Notes: generated by a model from the sequence alone, not told the origin. A stretch of 64,000 nt of DNA from JAJTHC01 sp044348005 (GCA_044348005.1 JBIKTR010000007.1:1-64000), one strand, 5' to 3'; positions 34,594 through 43,704 are shown, numbered from the stretch's first letter. Translations and numbers: made by a program.

Positions 34594-35112
34594 CTACGAC
34601 GTTTTTTCCATCACAATTGTGCCTTCAGGCAGGGGCAAGAAGGTGCCTAGGCGTTTGTTTGGACTAAAGCCCATATTTTCAAAAAACATAGCGGTTTTTA
34701 CCGTGGCCATTACCCCTATGCGATTCAAATAAAGATGTTCACGCACGTAACTCAATACATCCACCAATAAAAAACGCCCCATGCCTTCATTGCGGTGTTG
34801 AGGCGAAACCACCAAGCGATCAATCAACACAAAGGTTTCTAGTTCTTCAGATTTGGGCTTAGGCACTTCAAACAAGCACATACGCGCCACGGCTAAAACG
34901 GCATAGGTTTCGGCGTGGCGAACCGTCCAATGCGTGGCGGTGTCGTCATACGAGTCAGGTTCATGTTCTAATGAAAAGCCTTCTTCTTGCACCAACACTT
35001 GTATGCGTAAGGCAAGGGCTTCGTTAAACAACCGACGGTTTTCGTGCAAGGTAAAGCGATCGAGGCGGTAACGGCGAATAAATTGTGCATAGGTGTCTGA
35101 TTTAGGCAACAT
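34594..35112 (-). CDS. GNAT-family acetyltransferase
   Basis: A 172-residue GNAT protein. The acetyl-CoA-binding motif A is visible in LIDRLVVSPQHRNEGMGRFL, followed by LLVDVLSYVREHLYLNRIGV and the motif-B region AMFFENMGFSPNKRLG. Substrate is unknown. ATG 35112 has GGAG ten bases upstream; an in-frame GTG is at 35118. It overlaps the upstream membrane-protein gene by 11 bases, the last gene of a three-gene operon with two acetyltransferases. Confidence 0.82.
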   Translation of the reverse strand: MLPKSDTYAQFIRRYRLDRFTLHENRRLFNEALALRIQVLVQEEGFSLEHEPDSYDDTATHWTVRHAETYAVLAVARMCLFEVPKPKSEELETFVLIDRLVVSPQHRNEGMGRFLLVDVLSYVREHLYLNRIGVMATVKTAMFFENMGFSPNKRLGTFLPLPEGTIVMEKTS

Positions 35113-35887
35113 CTTCACTAAGCTCCAAAGCAGGGGGTTTCGCTCGTTCAGGACTGTACAAAAAGAAGCGAAAGAGCATTCGCCAGAAGCGAGTACCCCA
35201 CAAAATGACTAAAAGACCCACATAATCGTACGGTAAGGGGAACACGGTATGCGTCAAGCACCACTGTGTGGCTTCAAACAACGTCATTTGTTGAAACAGC
35301 ACCAACAACGCCAAGCCAACGCTTCCAAAAAAGTGAAGGGTAAAAAGCGTCCATAACACGAGTAACGCTCCCTTTAAGCGTAATCGCCACGGCGAACGTT
35401 TGGGCGTGGTAGATTCTTGGTTTTTTTCGCTGTGAACAGGGGCTTGAATATAGGTGTATTTCAATAAGAACTGCCATTTTTGAGCCATCACAATAAACGC
35501 AAATAAAGATCCTAACACATACGCCAAAGAAGGACTTAAGCAAAAAGGCCCGCTTCCGCCTTCTGCAAACACAGGAAACACCAGAGCACCCAGCAGTAAA
35601 AGAAGGTAGACCAGCGTAGCCAAACGCACGCCCAAGGTGCAAAATAAAAACGCATACGCCCATAATTGAAGCGAATACGAAATACGTACAGGCAACGGCG
35701 CCCCCGCAAGTAAAGACCAATCAACTGGAATAACCCCCCGCCAAAGATTGGGGAGTTCTAAAAAGACAAGGCCAACTAAAAATAAGGCAAAAGCAAAAAG
35801 CACGCACGTAAACCACGAAAACCATCGCCATGTAGGGGCTTGTGTGTAGGGCTTTAACTGGGATTCAAACATGAAGGCTAGGCTCAT
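35102..35887 (-). CDS. Polytopic membrane protein, unknown function
   Basis: A 261-residue integral membrane protein with about six hydrophobic segments, including FTCVLFALFLVGLVFL-like, LWAYAFLFCTLGVRLATL and LVYLLLLLGALVFPVF early on, and ALLVLWTLFTLHFFG and VGLLVILWGTRFW later. No catalytic or transport motif is recognised. It overlaps the acetyltransferase genes on both sides (four bases upstream), indicating a tightly coupled operon. Confidence 0.72.
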   Translation of the reverse strand: MSLAFMFESQLKPYTQAPTWRWFSWFTCVLFAFALFLVGLVFLELPNLWRGVIPVDWSLLAGAPLPVRISYSLQLWAYAFLFCTLGVRLATLVYLLLLLGALVFPVFAEGGSGPFCLSPSLAYVLGSLFAFIVMAQKWQFLLKYTYIQAPVHSEKNQESTTPKRSPWRLRLKGALLVLWTLFTLHFFGSVGLALLVLFQQMTLFEATQWCLTHTVFPLPYDYVGLLVILWGTRFWRMLFRFFLYSPERAKPPALELSEDVA

Positions 35888-36549
35888 TGGGGCGTTTCCG
35901 CCAAGTTAAGCGGGGGAAGAAAGGGCGTAAAAGCAGGGGCTTCTTTCAGTGAATGACCTTCGCACCACGCCCCGCCTGCACGTTGAATGAAGGCTTGCGT
36001 CACTTGGTTGACTAAGGCCACTTGTGTTTCGTTTCCAAGCAAGGGGGTGGTCAGTAATAGGGCGTCTTCTTGGGTGTCTTGGTAGTATCGAGGGCGCGTG
36101 CCTACCATGTGAAAGCCGTATTTATAGTAGAGGTTTTGGGCTGAAAAATTACTGGCCCGTACTTCTAAAGTTAGTAAAAGCATTTGAGCCTGATACGCCA
36201 AACCGTACAAATGCGTGACCAGTAGTTCCCCCAAACCCAAGCCCCGTAAGGCGGGGTGCGTGGCAAGGGTGGTAATATGGCCTTCATCCACCACAAACCA
36301 CACGCCGGCATAGCCTAAGTATTGGCCAGTGGGTTGATGAATCAACACCACGTAATGGGCCACTTGGTTACTCACTTCATTGCGAAAGGAGTCTTCATTC
36401 CAGTGAAACCGGCCAAAGGAAAGCACTTCAATGGGCAACAAAAAAGGGGCATCGGCCTTTTCAAGCGGACGAATCAAGAGTTCTTGCATCATGGTTTGAC
36501 GATTTAATTCAGGGGCGCAAGGCAAGGGATATTGTTCAGCATCGTTCAT
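35884..36549 (-). CDS. RimI-like N-acetyltransferase
   Basis: A 221-residue GNAT protein resembling RimI, which acetylates the N-terminal alanine of ribosomal protein S18. LLIRPLEKADAPFLLPIE starts the domain; the CoA site is THPALRGLGLGELLVTHL; and EVRASNFSAQNLYYKYGF is the RimI-type motif B. The C-terminal 40 residues are an extra tail. ATG 36549 has AAGGAA eight bases upstream. First gene of the operon with the membrane protein and a second GNAT. S18 as the substrate is a family-level guess. Confidence 0.8.
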   Translation of the reverse strand: MNDAEQYPLPCAPELNRQTMMQELLIRPLEKADAPFLLPIEVLSFGRFHWNEDSFRNEVSNQVAHYVVLIHQPTGQYLGYAGVWFVVDEGHITTLATHPALRGLGLGELLVTHLYGLAYQAQMLLLTLEVRASNFSAQNLYYKYGFHMVGTRPRYYQDTQEDALLLTTPLLGNETQVALVNQVTQAFIQRAGGAWCEGHSLKEAPAFTPFLPPLNLAETPQ

Positions 36550-36633
36550 CGGCAAGCTTCCTTACAAGCGTTCAGGTTTTATTATTGTAACGCTTTCAAG
36601 CCACAAAGGCAAAACCCACTTTCGTAGCACTTT

Positions 36634-37302
36634 CTACAAGGTGCCAAAGGTACGATCGCCTGCATCGCCTAGCCCTGGAACAATATAACCCTTTTCATTT
36701 AAATGCGAATCAATGGCGGCGGTAATAATGTGGACGTGAGGCAAGTGACGTTGTAAATGTTCCACCCCTTCAGGAGAAGCCAATAAACAGACAAAATGAA
36801 TGTTTTCTTCCTTCACCCCTTGAGCCTTGAGCACTTCAATCGCCGAAACCGCAGAACCGCCTGTGGCGAGCATGGGATCCAACACCAAAACATGGGCCTT
36901 ACTATAATCAAAAGAATGGGTGGAAAACTTATTGTAATAGGTCATCGGTTCAAGGGTTTCTTCATTACGGGCCAAGCCCAAGTGGTAAACACTGGCTTCA
37001 GGCAACCATTCTAATGCCAAATCAGTCCACACAAGGCCAGCCCTTAAAATAGGCACAATCAACAAAGGAACTTCTGCATTACGCACCAGCACGGTGGTTT
37101 CTTCTAAAGGCGTTTTGACGGAAACTTCCACACACGGCAAGTGTTCAGTTGCATGACTGAGCAACACATGGCCGACTTGACGCATGGCCAAGCGAAACAA
37201 GGCGGGGGGGGTTGATTCATTGCGAATGTTGGCTAAGGCATGACTCACCACAGCATGATGATTTAAATTAAGAACGGCGGTTTTGGCTTGCATGAACGAC
37301 AT
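36634..37302 (-). CDS. upp: Uracil phosphoribosyltransferase
   Basis: A 222-residue pyrimidine-salvage enzyme that makes UMP from uracil and PRPP. Hallmarks are LIVPILRAGLVWTDLALEWLP, HLGLARNEETLEP, the PRPP-binding loop LVLDPMLATGGSAVSAI and the uracil-binding C-terminus YIVPGLGDAGDRTFGT. The start is uncertain: ATG 37302 or 37293. A minus-strand TGCTACAAA -10 (37310-37315) would place transcription start almost exactly on ATG 37302, giving a leaderless message. A run of eight G (plus strand, 37204-37211) falls inside the gene. Confidence 0.92.
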   Translation of the reverse strand: MSFMQAKTAVLNLNHHAVVSHALANIRNESTPPALFRLAMRQVGHVLLSHATEHLPCVEVSVKTPLEETTVLVRNAEVPLLIVPILRAGLVWTDLALEWLPEASVYHLGLARNEETLEPMTYYNKFSTHSFDYSKAHVLVLDPMLATGGSAVSAIEVLKAQGVKEENIHFVCLLASPEGVEHLQRHLPHVHIITAAIDSHLNEKGYIVPGLGDAGDRTFGTL

Positions 37303-37378
37303 TTCCACTTTTGTAGCAACTTTTGATAACACTGTTATTCTATGCCAGAACAGAGAAAAAGTCTAATGGGTCGTCATG

Positions 37379-38035
37379 CTAAGTGACAAACCCACGAGGA
37401 TCTGCCCCAGCGACCCGATTCAGCGCCTCGGCGTTTTGCGTACATGTATTCGGCACTAAAGTACCCAAACTCCGCACTCGATCAGTTTCATAGAGATAGA
37501 GCCACACACTGTCATTATTACCTGAAGCGGTGCTGTCAGGATCATATAAAAAACGAAAGGCCCGCCGTCCAGCGTTCGTACAAGTCGTATACGTATTAGT
37601 TGTAAACGGAGCATTTGCAAAATTTTGCCTTTCTACCACTAAGGTTCCGCCAAAGGGTAGGGTGTACGCGTTGGTTACTCCCGCAGTAAGCGTAAAAGTC
37701 TCGGTCTCGTTTGCTTCATTGTCTTCATTAAGGGGGGGGGCATCAAGGGTAATGTCCCCTGTGGTTAAACGCCTAGAAAACGTCATATTTTCAACCACAT
37801 CAAGCGCTGTGGCCACATTAACGTCATTACGACGTTTAAAAGTCGACATGGCATTGGCCAGTTCAACTTGCATGCGTTTAATTTTGGCACCATTGGCATT
37901 TTCCGTAGAGTTCTGCACCGAAGATAAAATCATGGGCGTTGAAATAGCAATCAACGTACCCGTTAAGACAAGAGATACCATCGCTTCTGAAAGCGTAAAC
38001 GCATTTTTAAGTGGTGGAAAGACCGTACAAAGCAT
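37379..38035 (-). CDS. Type IV prepilin-like / pseudopilin protein
   Basis: A 218-residue protein with a class III signal: short basic leader ending in KNA, then FTLSEAMVSLVLTGTLIAIS, with Glu at position +5 of the mature form. The mature region has a helical stem (IKRMQVELANAMSTFKRR) and a beta-rich head with a C-terminal pair of cysteines, as in minor pilins and GspH-like proteins. AAAGGA lies before the ATG. A run of nine G on the plus strand at 37732-37740 encodes part of an Ala-Pro-Pro-Leu stretch. Related-looking genes lie at 51056-53029. Confidence 0.8.
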   Translation of the reverse strand: MLCTVFPPLKNAFTLSEAMVSLVLTGTLIAISTPMILSSVQNSTENANGAKIKRMQVELANAMSTFKRRNDVNVATALDVVENMTFSRRLTTGDITLDAPPLNEDNEANETETFTLTAGVTNAYTLPFGGTLVVERQNFANAPFTTNTYTTCTNAGRRAFRFLYDPDSTASGNNDSVWLYLYETDRVRSLGTLVPNTCTQNAEALNRVAGADPRGFVT

Positions 38036-38057
38036 AGAAAATCCTTTAATGATGTTC

Positions 38058-38135
38058 TGTATAGTGTTCGAAAGATGAAACAGGCGATGAGGCTCCTCGT
38101 TTAGCTTACTGTGCGGAAAACTCTTTAAAATACTA
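38058..38135. repeat. MITE-like short element with CTATAGT-type ends
   Basis: The left end reads TATAGTGTTCGAAAGATG from 38060; the right end reads CTCTTTAAAATACTATA and then CTATAG, roughly its inverted complement. The right half (CTCGTTTAGCTTACTGTGCGG to ACTCTTTAAAA) matches 49711-49750 closely. It lies in the gap 38036-38407. Confidence 0.55.
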
Positions 38136-38168
38136 TACTATAGAAGGCTCTGCGAAAGTGGCTTTACT

Positions 38169-38189
38169 CCCTCTCCCTTAGGGAGAGGG
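38169..38189. repeat. Palindrome CCCTCTCCCT-T-AGGGAGAGGG
   Basis: A perfect 10-bp inverted repeat followed by TTGGGGTGAGGG. The whole motif is a well-known kind of dispersed intergenic repeat in bacteria. Confidence 0.75.
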
Positions 38190-38241
38190 TTGGGGTGAGG
38201 GATTCGGGATGCCCAGCCGTAGCTGGTGTCCCTCCTCCTAG

Positions 38242-38262
38242 CCTCCTCCCTAAGGGAGGAGG
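38242..38262. repeat. Palindrome CCTCCTCCCT-A-AGGGAGGAGG
   Basis: A perfect 10-bp inverted repeat, with a CCAGC/GCTGG pair between it and the palindrome at 38169. Its right half and flank match 9321-9335. Confidence 0.75.
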
Positions 38263-38351
38263 AACAAAGCAAAATAGACTTTTGCAGAGATTTCTCTAGT
38301 GTATCGGTCTATTCGTTCTAAAACTTCAAGAATTTAACGTATTTGTAACAA

Positions 38352-38384
38352 AAACCGCTTTCTTAAATAAAAAGAAAGCGGTTT
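38352..38384 (-). terminator. Intrinsic terminator of glnA
   Basis: AAACCGCTTTCTT at 38352-38364 and AAGAAAGCGGTTT at 38372-38384 form a perfect 13-bp stem with a 7-base loop. On the minus strand it lies 24 bases after the glnA stop and is followed by T residues. Confidence 0.88.
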
Positions 38385-38407
38385 GATGTTAGGTTGCAAG
38401 CAAAGAA

Positions 38408-39760
38408 CTACATGTACTGTTCAATTTCCCATGAAGACACATAGGTGCGGAAGCTGTCCCATTCAGCGTTTTTGGCTTTTAAGAACTCATCATAAATGTG
38501 TTCACCTAGGGCTTGACGCGCAATTTTACTTTTTTTGTACAAATGTAACGCTTCATTTAAACTGCCGGGTAAAGAGGCGATGCCGTATTCTTTACGTTCG
38601 GCTTCATCCAACTTGTAGATGTTGAGCTGAGTCGTATTGGGGCAAACGGTTTTGTTTTTAATGCCATCTAACCCGGCTTGCAACATAACCGCAAAGGCGA
38701 GGTAGGGATTGGCTGCCGTGTCAGGCGAACGCAATTCAATGCGGGTGCCCGCGCCGCGCTTGGCGGGTACACGAACCAACGCCGAACGATTCGCCGTGGA
38801 CCACGCCACATACACAGGGGCTTCATAGCCCGGTACCAAACGCTTGTAGCTATTGACGGTAGGGTTAGAAACCGCCGTAAAGCCTTGAACATGCTCTAAA
38901 ATACCGGCCACAAAGTGATGCGCCGTTTCTGAAAGCTGATGCTCCCCTTCTGGATCGTAAAACAGGTTTTCGCCTTCAAGACTTGCTAAGGACATATTAC
39001 AGTGCATGCCTGAACCATTGACGCCAAACACGGGTTTGGGCATAAATGTGGCGTGCAAGCCGTATTTAGACGCAATTTTACGCGTGGCGATTTTCACGTT
39101 AATGACGTTGTCGGCTTGGCGAAGGGCGTTGTCATAACGAAAATCAATTTCATGCTGACCTTCGGCCACTTCATGGTGATCGGCTTCCATGTAAAAGCCC
39201 AATTCAAGCAAGTAATCCACAATTTCAGAACGCACATGTTCGCCCAAGTCATCAGGGGCTAAATCATAGTAGCCTGCGCTGTCATGGGTTTCAAGGGTGG
39301 GTTTACCGTCGGCATCTTTTTTGAACAAGAAGAACTCGAGTTCAGGGCCGACGTTGAAAATGTAGCCTAATTCTTTGGCTTCTTTTAAAACACGTTGCAA
39401 GTTGCCACGGGGGCATCCTTCAAAGACGGTGCCATCTGGGTTGTGGATGTTACACATGACTCGAGCCGTCACGCGTTCACCGTCACGCGCTACAGGCAGG
39501 ACTTGAAAGGTGTCTAAATCTGGGAAGAAGGCCATGTCACTGGTTTCAATGGTTCTAAAGCCTTGAATGGAAGAGCCGTCCAACAAAATTTCATTGTTTA
39601 GGGCTTTTTCAAGTTGCGCCACATGAATGGACATATGCTTAGGGCGTCCGTTAATGTCCACAAACTGTAAGCACACTTGGCTGACTTTCTTGGCTTCTGC
39701 CTCTTTTAGAATATCGTCAATGCTACGGCTTTTAGAAAGCACGCTTATAGTCATCATCAT
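38408..39760 (-). CDS. glnA: Glutamine synthetase, type I
   Basis: A 450-residue enzyme that makes glutamine from glutamate, ammonia and ATP. Motifs include CLQFVDINGRPKHMS, DGSSIQGFR, EADHHEVAEGQHEIDFRY, GVNGSGMHCNMSLA (ATP site), NPTVNSYKRLVPGYEAPVYV and RSPDTAANPYLAFAVML. NIYKLDEAERKEYGIASLPG near the end and the compact length resemble GSI-alpha enzymes of the Bacillus kind rather than the adenylylated GSI-beta form. The first of three tandem ATGs (39760) follows GGAG; a frame open to 39784 adds nothing conserved. AGTCTA at 39871-39876 is a possible minus-strand -10 (TGTTAGACT). Confidence 0.95.
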   Translation of the reverse strand: MMMTISVLSKSRSIDDILKEAEAKKVSQVCLQFVDINGRPKHMSIHVAQLEKALNNEILLDGSSIQGFRTIETSDMAFFPDLDTFQVLPVARDGERVTARVMCNIHNPDGTVFEGCPRGNLQRVLKEAKELGYIFNVGPELEFFLFKKDADGKPTLETHDSAGYYDLAPDDLGEHVRSEIVDYLLELGFYMEADHHEVAEGQHEIDFRYDNALRQADNVINVKIATRKIASKYGLHATFMPKPVFGVNGSGMHCNMSLASLEGENLFYDPEGEHQLSETAHHFVAGILEHVQGFTAVSNPTVNSYKRLVPGYEAPVYVAWSTANRSALVRVPAKRGAGTRIELRSPDTAANPYLAFAVMLQAGLDGIKNKTVCPNTTQLNIYKLDEAERKEYGIASLPGSLNEALHLYKKSKIARQALGEHIYDEFLKAKNAEWDSFRTYVSSWEIEQYM

Positions 39761-39946
39761 AAAATAATCTCCACACAAAAACACGGATAATGCGTCTAAA
39801 GCGTTGCTAATGGCGAATGGTGAAATGAAGGGTGTTGTCCAAAAGGGGTACGCTTTTTAACGTTACCTAAAGTCTAACATAAATTACGAAAAAGACTAGC
39901 CAAGTTCCCTAAAATGTTACGAGTTCCCCCTCGTCCCCAAAAGGCT

Positions 39947-41836
39947 TTAAGGCGTTTTAATCCACACACTTTCAACATTATGCAAAGCCCCGCCTAATGG
40001 GGTGACTTCTACATTCTCTAAGTCGTTTCGTACCGCCATAAGCACTTTGCCAGTAAACAAATACACCATAGGGCTTTCATCGTTCAAAATCGCTTGAATC
40101 TCGTCATAATACGGTTTTCGTTTTTCAAACGAAAACTCGCGGGTTCCCAGCTCATAGAGCCTGTCTATCTTCGCTTCAAAGGGGTACAAATCCTTGGCTG
40201 GTGCGCTTAATTGTTCTGTGGGACGCTGGTTAAACAAGTGCAAGGCCGCATTACTTTTAAACACATTCGCCCCCTGATGCGGTTCTAAATTACTGCCCCC
40301 ACTCAAGCCCATCACCATGGCTTGCCAACGGCCTGTTTTCATGCGATCCACCAGCGTGTTGAACTCCACAGGTTGAAGGCTAAGCTGAATGCCCAAGGCT
40401 TTGTAGTCGTGCTGTAACTGCACCAAAGCCGATTCACGATCGCTATTGCCTGAATTGGTCACCACCGTAAACGCCACACGATTACCACGATCGTCATAAA
40501 GCTCATGCTTGGCGTTTAATTGAAACCCATTAGCCTTTAAAAGGCTTTGCGCTTTTTTTAAATCATAGGGGTTTTGACGCGCCACCCCTTGATTCAAGTA
40601 AATGCTATTTAAGCCCATGCTACTAAGCAAGGGGGTTCCCAGCCCTTTAAGCACATTTTCCACCATTTGCGGACGGTTTACCGCCACATTTAAGGCTTGG
40701 CGAAACCCCTTATTTTGAAACCACCGCAGTACCATGGGATCTACAATAGGACGGCCGTTGGCGTCTTTTCGGGTATTCAAATTAAACGCCATAAAAGTGG
40801 TCCCATCCGCCGGCCCAAGATCCATAAGCTTAAACGAAGGGGATTTCAAACGTTGCAAGCGCCCTAAGTTTTGCGGGGTGCCTGAATGCGTGTGCAAGGC
40901 CCCTTGTTCAAACAACAACTGAATGTTGCTCATATCTTTAGCAAACGTCATGACTTCACGTTCCAAATACGGCAGACGCTCGCCCTGTTGATTGACCACA
41001 TAATAATAGGGATTGCGTTTAAAAATAATGCGTTCTTTGGATTGATACTTTTCGAGCATCCATGGCCCGCAGGAAACGAAACGTTCAGGGTGTTGTTCGG
41101 CATCTTGAGTGGACCACGCCGCCCCAAAGGCGTCTTCACCGCCCTTTTTTAGGATCGGTTCAAAAATATGCTTAGGGGCAATGGCTTGCCCTAAGTTCAG
41201 TAATAACGGCGAGTAAGGACGCTTGCTCGTCACTTCAACCGTCTTCGCATTGATTTTTCGCATGGTCGGAAAGTCACCATCCACTAGCAGGATGTCTCGC
41301 GTACTGGGGTTGCCCAAGCCTTTTTGAATGATGACATTCCACGTAAATAGCAAGTCATCCACCGTGAGGGGATGCCCATCGCTCCATTTTAAACCGTTAC
41401 GAAACGTCAAACGAATATGTGTTTTGTCAGGCAAAATGGTATACGATTTGGCCACCCACGGTACAATCTGCCCCGTATACGGATTGCTTTGCACGGGTTG
41501 ACACGTCAATAAACTGGCGATTGACGAGGAGGTTCCGTCAAAGCTGGCCCACGGATTCAAGGTTTTAGGGCCTTCGCCCAAGGCGGCTTGGTACAAAGTG
41601 CCCCCAAATTGCCCTAGGGGGTAGGGGGATTCGATGAGTTCTTCGCCGTTTAGGGTGACGTTCTTATAAAATTGGGGAGTGCTGGGACGATACGTGATAA
41701 TTGGGTTCAAGCCTTCTGTTGAAAGCGCTTTAGAATGAGGCGTTTGAAACGTGGAAAACCCGTAAAGCAACAGGCCCCCTGTGATTAGCGCTATGAAGCC
41801 GACGCGTTGTAGGAAAGGGATCGTGCAAGTGTTCAT
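39947..41836 (-). CDS. Peptide-type ABC transporter substrate-binding protein (SBP family 5)
   Basis: A 629-residue protein with an N-terminal membrane anchor or signal (FIALITGGLLLYGF) and an SBP_bac_5 domain: TLNPWASFDGTSSSIASLL, LTFRNGLKWSDGHPLTVDDL, FKRNPYYYV, GFRQALNVAVNRPQMVENVL and a C-terminal ETIQAILNDESPMVYLFTG-like segment. Such proteins bind oligopeptides or other ligands in the periplasm and deliver them to an ABC importer. No permease or ATPase gene is adjacent. There is no lipobox. ATG 41836 is chosen because the signal sequence begins there; upstream residues to 41938 look unrelated. Confidence 0.82.
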   Translation of the reverse strand: MNTCTIPFLQRVGFIALITGGLLLYGFSTFQTPHSKALSTEGLNPIITYRPSTPQFYKNVTLNGEELIESPYPLGQFGGTLYQAALGEGPKTLNPWASFDGTSSSIASLLTCQPVQSNPYTGQIVPWVAKSYTILPDKTHIRLTFRNGLKWSDGHPLTVDDLLFTWNVIIQKGLGNPSTRDILLVDGDFPTMRKINAKTVEVTSKRPYSPLLLNLGQAIAPKHIFEPILKKGGEDAFGAAWSTQDAEQHPERFVSCGPWMLEKYQSKERIIFKRNPYYYVVNQQGERLPYLEREVMTFAKDMSNIQLLFEQGALHTHSGTPQNLGRLQRLKSPSFKLMDLGPADGTTFMAFNLNTRKDANGRPIVDPMVLRWFQNKGFRQALNVAVNRPQMVENVLKGLGTPLLSSMGLNSIYLNQGVARQNPYDLKKAQSLLKANGFQLNAKHELYDDRGNRVAFTVVTNSGNSDRESALVQLQHDYKALGIQLSLQPVEFNTLVDRMKTGRWQAMVMGLSGGSNLEPHQGANVFKSNAALHLFNQRPTEQLSAPAKDLYPFEAKIDRLYELGTREFSFEKRKPYYDEIQAILNDESPMVYLFTGKVLMAVRNDLENVEVTPLGGALHNVESVWIKTP

Positions 41837-42044
41837 TGCTTTGTTCTGTCGATGTTTTACCGCCTTTGTTCGAAGGAAAGGGGCAGGGGTGAATAAGTGT
41901 ATTGTATCATTTTTTTGAAAAATCGTGTGGACTAGCACAAAAAAAAGGCGCGCGGGTGTTTATGCTGGTATAGGACGGAAGAAAAGACAACCCATTTAGT
42001 AGCCATTGCATTCATCAGTAGCACACAGGGCAGGAGGACTTCAA

Positions 42045-42227
42045 ATGACTTCTATTACATCTCGTAATAGTTTAGCTGTTTCAAATCAACTCGCTTTAAA
42101 TGCTACGGCGAATCAGCCCACAGCACAGTTAGCACAAGACCTTGAGGCGATACTAGCTAAGCGTGGGCCGGAAGATGTTACGGTCATTTTCGGACCCAAT
42201 GGTCAACCATGGACTGTCACGGCTTAA
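42045..42227 (+). CDS. Small hypothetical protein
   Basis: A 60-residue protein with an excellent ribosome site (AGGAGG seven bases before the ATG), so it is very likely expressed. It is Asn/Ala/Thr-rich (SLAVSNQLALNATANQP), with a helix AQLAQDLEAILAKRG and a C-terminal VTVIFGPNGQPWTVTA that looks like a beta hairpin. No signal peptide or known family. The first of a run of unassigned small genes. Confidence 0.65.
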   Translation: MTSITSRNSLAVSNQLALNATANQPTAQLAQDLEAILAKRGPEDVTVIFGPNGQPWTVTA

Positions 42228-42286
42228 GTCCTTGTTTATGTAGAAGAAGAAGAACAATCAATTCAAACAAAGAAGAAGGGACATTT

Positions 42287-42751
42287 ATGATGACGATTAA
42301 CAATTGTGGATTAGGATTTGGATACCCATGTCAACCTGTAAAAACAGAAAGTTCAGCGGCGAATGGACTTGTAACTGTTGCTGGAACAGCTGCGTTGACG
42401 GCAGGGAGTTATGCCCTAGAAAAAAGACTCACCAATCCTGAACGATTTGCCGAATTAGTTACAAGTTCTAAGCCTCAAAGAACACTAGATCTGAGCCAGC
42501 TAAATCGTTTACAAAAGCCTCTGGCGCAAGCTAAATTTGGAGCCGAGCATTTCGGTAACTTTGTTAAACAGGCAGCAAACACGCCAGCGGGTAAGGGTGC
42601 ATTAGCATTTACCGCCATAACTGCTTTAGGTCTTGGAGCTTTATCCGCTTGGCAAACTGATCGTAAGAATCAAAAAATTACAGAGAAACTTCAATTAGAA
42701 AATGGTTTTTTAGCCGCAACAATACCACCTATGTCAACTGACACCATGTAA
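42287..42751 (+). CDS. Hypothetical protein with hydrophobic segments
   Basis: A 154-residue protein, unrecognised. An N-terminal Cys/Gly segment (NNCGLGFGYPCQP) is followed by an Ala/Gly-rich hydrophobic stretch (GLVTVAGTAALTAGSYAL) and another further on (GALAFTAITALGLGALSAW), between which lies a basic helical segment. It may be membrane-associated. GAAGGG precedes two tandem ATGs. It is followed by a strong terminator and probably shares a transcript with the 42045 gene. Confidence 0.62.
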   Translation: MMTINNCGLGFGYPCQPVKTESSAANGLVTVAGTAALTAGSYALEKRLTNPERFAELVTSSKPQRTLDLSQLNRLQKPLAQAKFGAEHFGNFVKQAANTPAGKGALAFTAITALGLGALSAWQTDRKNQKITEKLQLENGFLAATIPPMSTDTM

Positions 42752-42801
42752 CGTCGTGGTTTAAGGAAATAATCGCATATTTTTTATGCCTCTATCTCAT
42801 G

Positions 42802-42830
42802 CCGTCTTCCCGCAGAAGACGGTTTTTTTT
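42802..42830 (+). terminator. Intrinsic terminator after the 42287 gene
   Basis: CCGTCTTC at 42802-42809 and GAAGACGG at 42815-42822 form an 8-bp stem with a 5-base loop, followed by eight T. Textbook form. Confidence 0.92.
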
Positions 42831-42850
42831 ACCCAACACCTGGGGATCCC

Positions 42851-43438
42851 TTACGCCATTACATTCAGGCGATTCGTTTGAAGGGGGGCTGTATTTGGAA
42901 AGGTTGAAACTTCTTTGGCCACAATGGGGGTGCCGGAGCTGTCGGTTTGGGCGTCTTCGGCAAATTCAATGGCGTACTGCGTGATTTTATCAGGCGAATC
43001 CTTCACGAGTTTGGACCATTCATCCACCCCAACGTAGGTTAAAAAATTCTTGAGGTCTTCGCCGTCCGCATATATACCGAGTCGTACATCTGTATTGGCA
43101 GGCGCAGTCGTCGCGTTCAGGGGGCTGGGAGGCTTAAGGGGGTAAACGAAGGAGGCATCCTGCCCAAAAACGCCGTTTCTCGTAGATTTTGGGGTGTCTA
43201 CATACTTATAAATGGTTCTACCCACGTTGGAATCAGGTATAATATAGCTTAAATTATTGGAACTTTCCACGACGTTGGCATTTAAACTCAACTGGCCGTA
43301 AGGGTCATTAGTGGGCTTGTGTTCTGCCAAATGCGCTTGAACATCGGTGGCCTTGCCCACATACAGTTCAAACACACCATTACGTTGTAAAGCAACGGCC
43401 GAATTATTGGGGGAAACAGGGGATGACAACATAACCAC
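42851..43438 (-). CDS. Hypothetical secreted-type protein with a damaged or unusual start
   Basis: A 195-residue frame starting at a GTG (43438; ATG at 43432), unrecognised. The body includes NGVFELYVGKATDVQAHLAE, SYIIPDSNVGRTIYKYVD and GVDEWSKLVKDSPDKITQYA. Reading upstream in the same frame gives VLQAFLISLGSVVMLSSPVS, which looks like a signal peptide core, but this frame meets a stop with no start codon. An ATG at 43509 in another frame would join if a run of six A (plus strand, 43455-43460) were one base longer. So the gene may be frameshifted, or slippage may be used, or the base call may be wrong. Confidence 0.55.
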   Translation of the reverse strand: MVMLSSPVSPNNSAVALQRNGVFELYVGKATDVQAHLAEHKPTNDPYGQLSLNANVVESSNNLSYIIPDSNVGRTIYKYVDTPKSTRNGVFGQDASFVYPLKPPSPLNATTAPANTDVRLGIYADGEDLKNFLTYVGVDEWSKLVKDSPDKITQYAIEFAEDAQTDSSGTPIVAKEVSTFPNTAPLQTNRLNVMA

Positions 43439-43704
43439 AGAACCTAACGATATTAAAAAAGCCTGTAAGACTTTATGGAAGCAAAACTAAGAAAAAGAGT
43501 AAATGACATTGTGAAGGAATGAAGCTCTTAATTTAGTCTGTCATCATAATGGACTTTAAAGAAAACGTCAAGTTTTTTTTTAAAAGTGTTCGGTTTATTC
43601 TGTAACGAAGTGTGAAGCACCCTCTTGAAATTAACCCGCCTTACGATACGTGATTCATCACCACAATCCTTCGCAAAAAACAAAAAAGAAAGTGCTTTAA
43701 TTAA

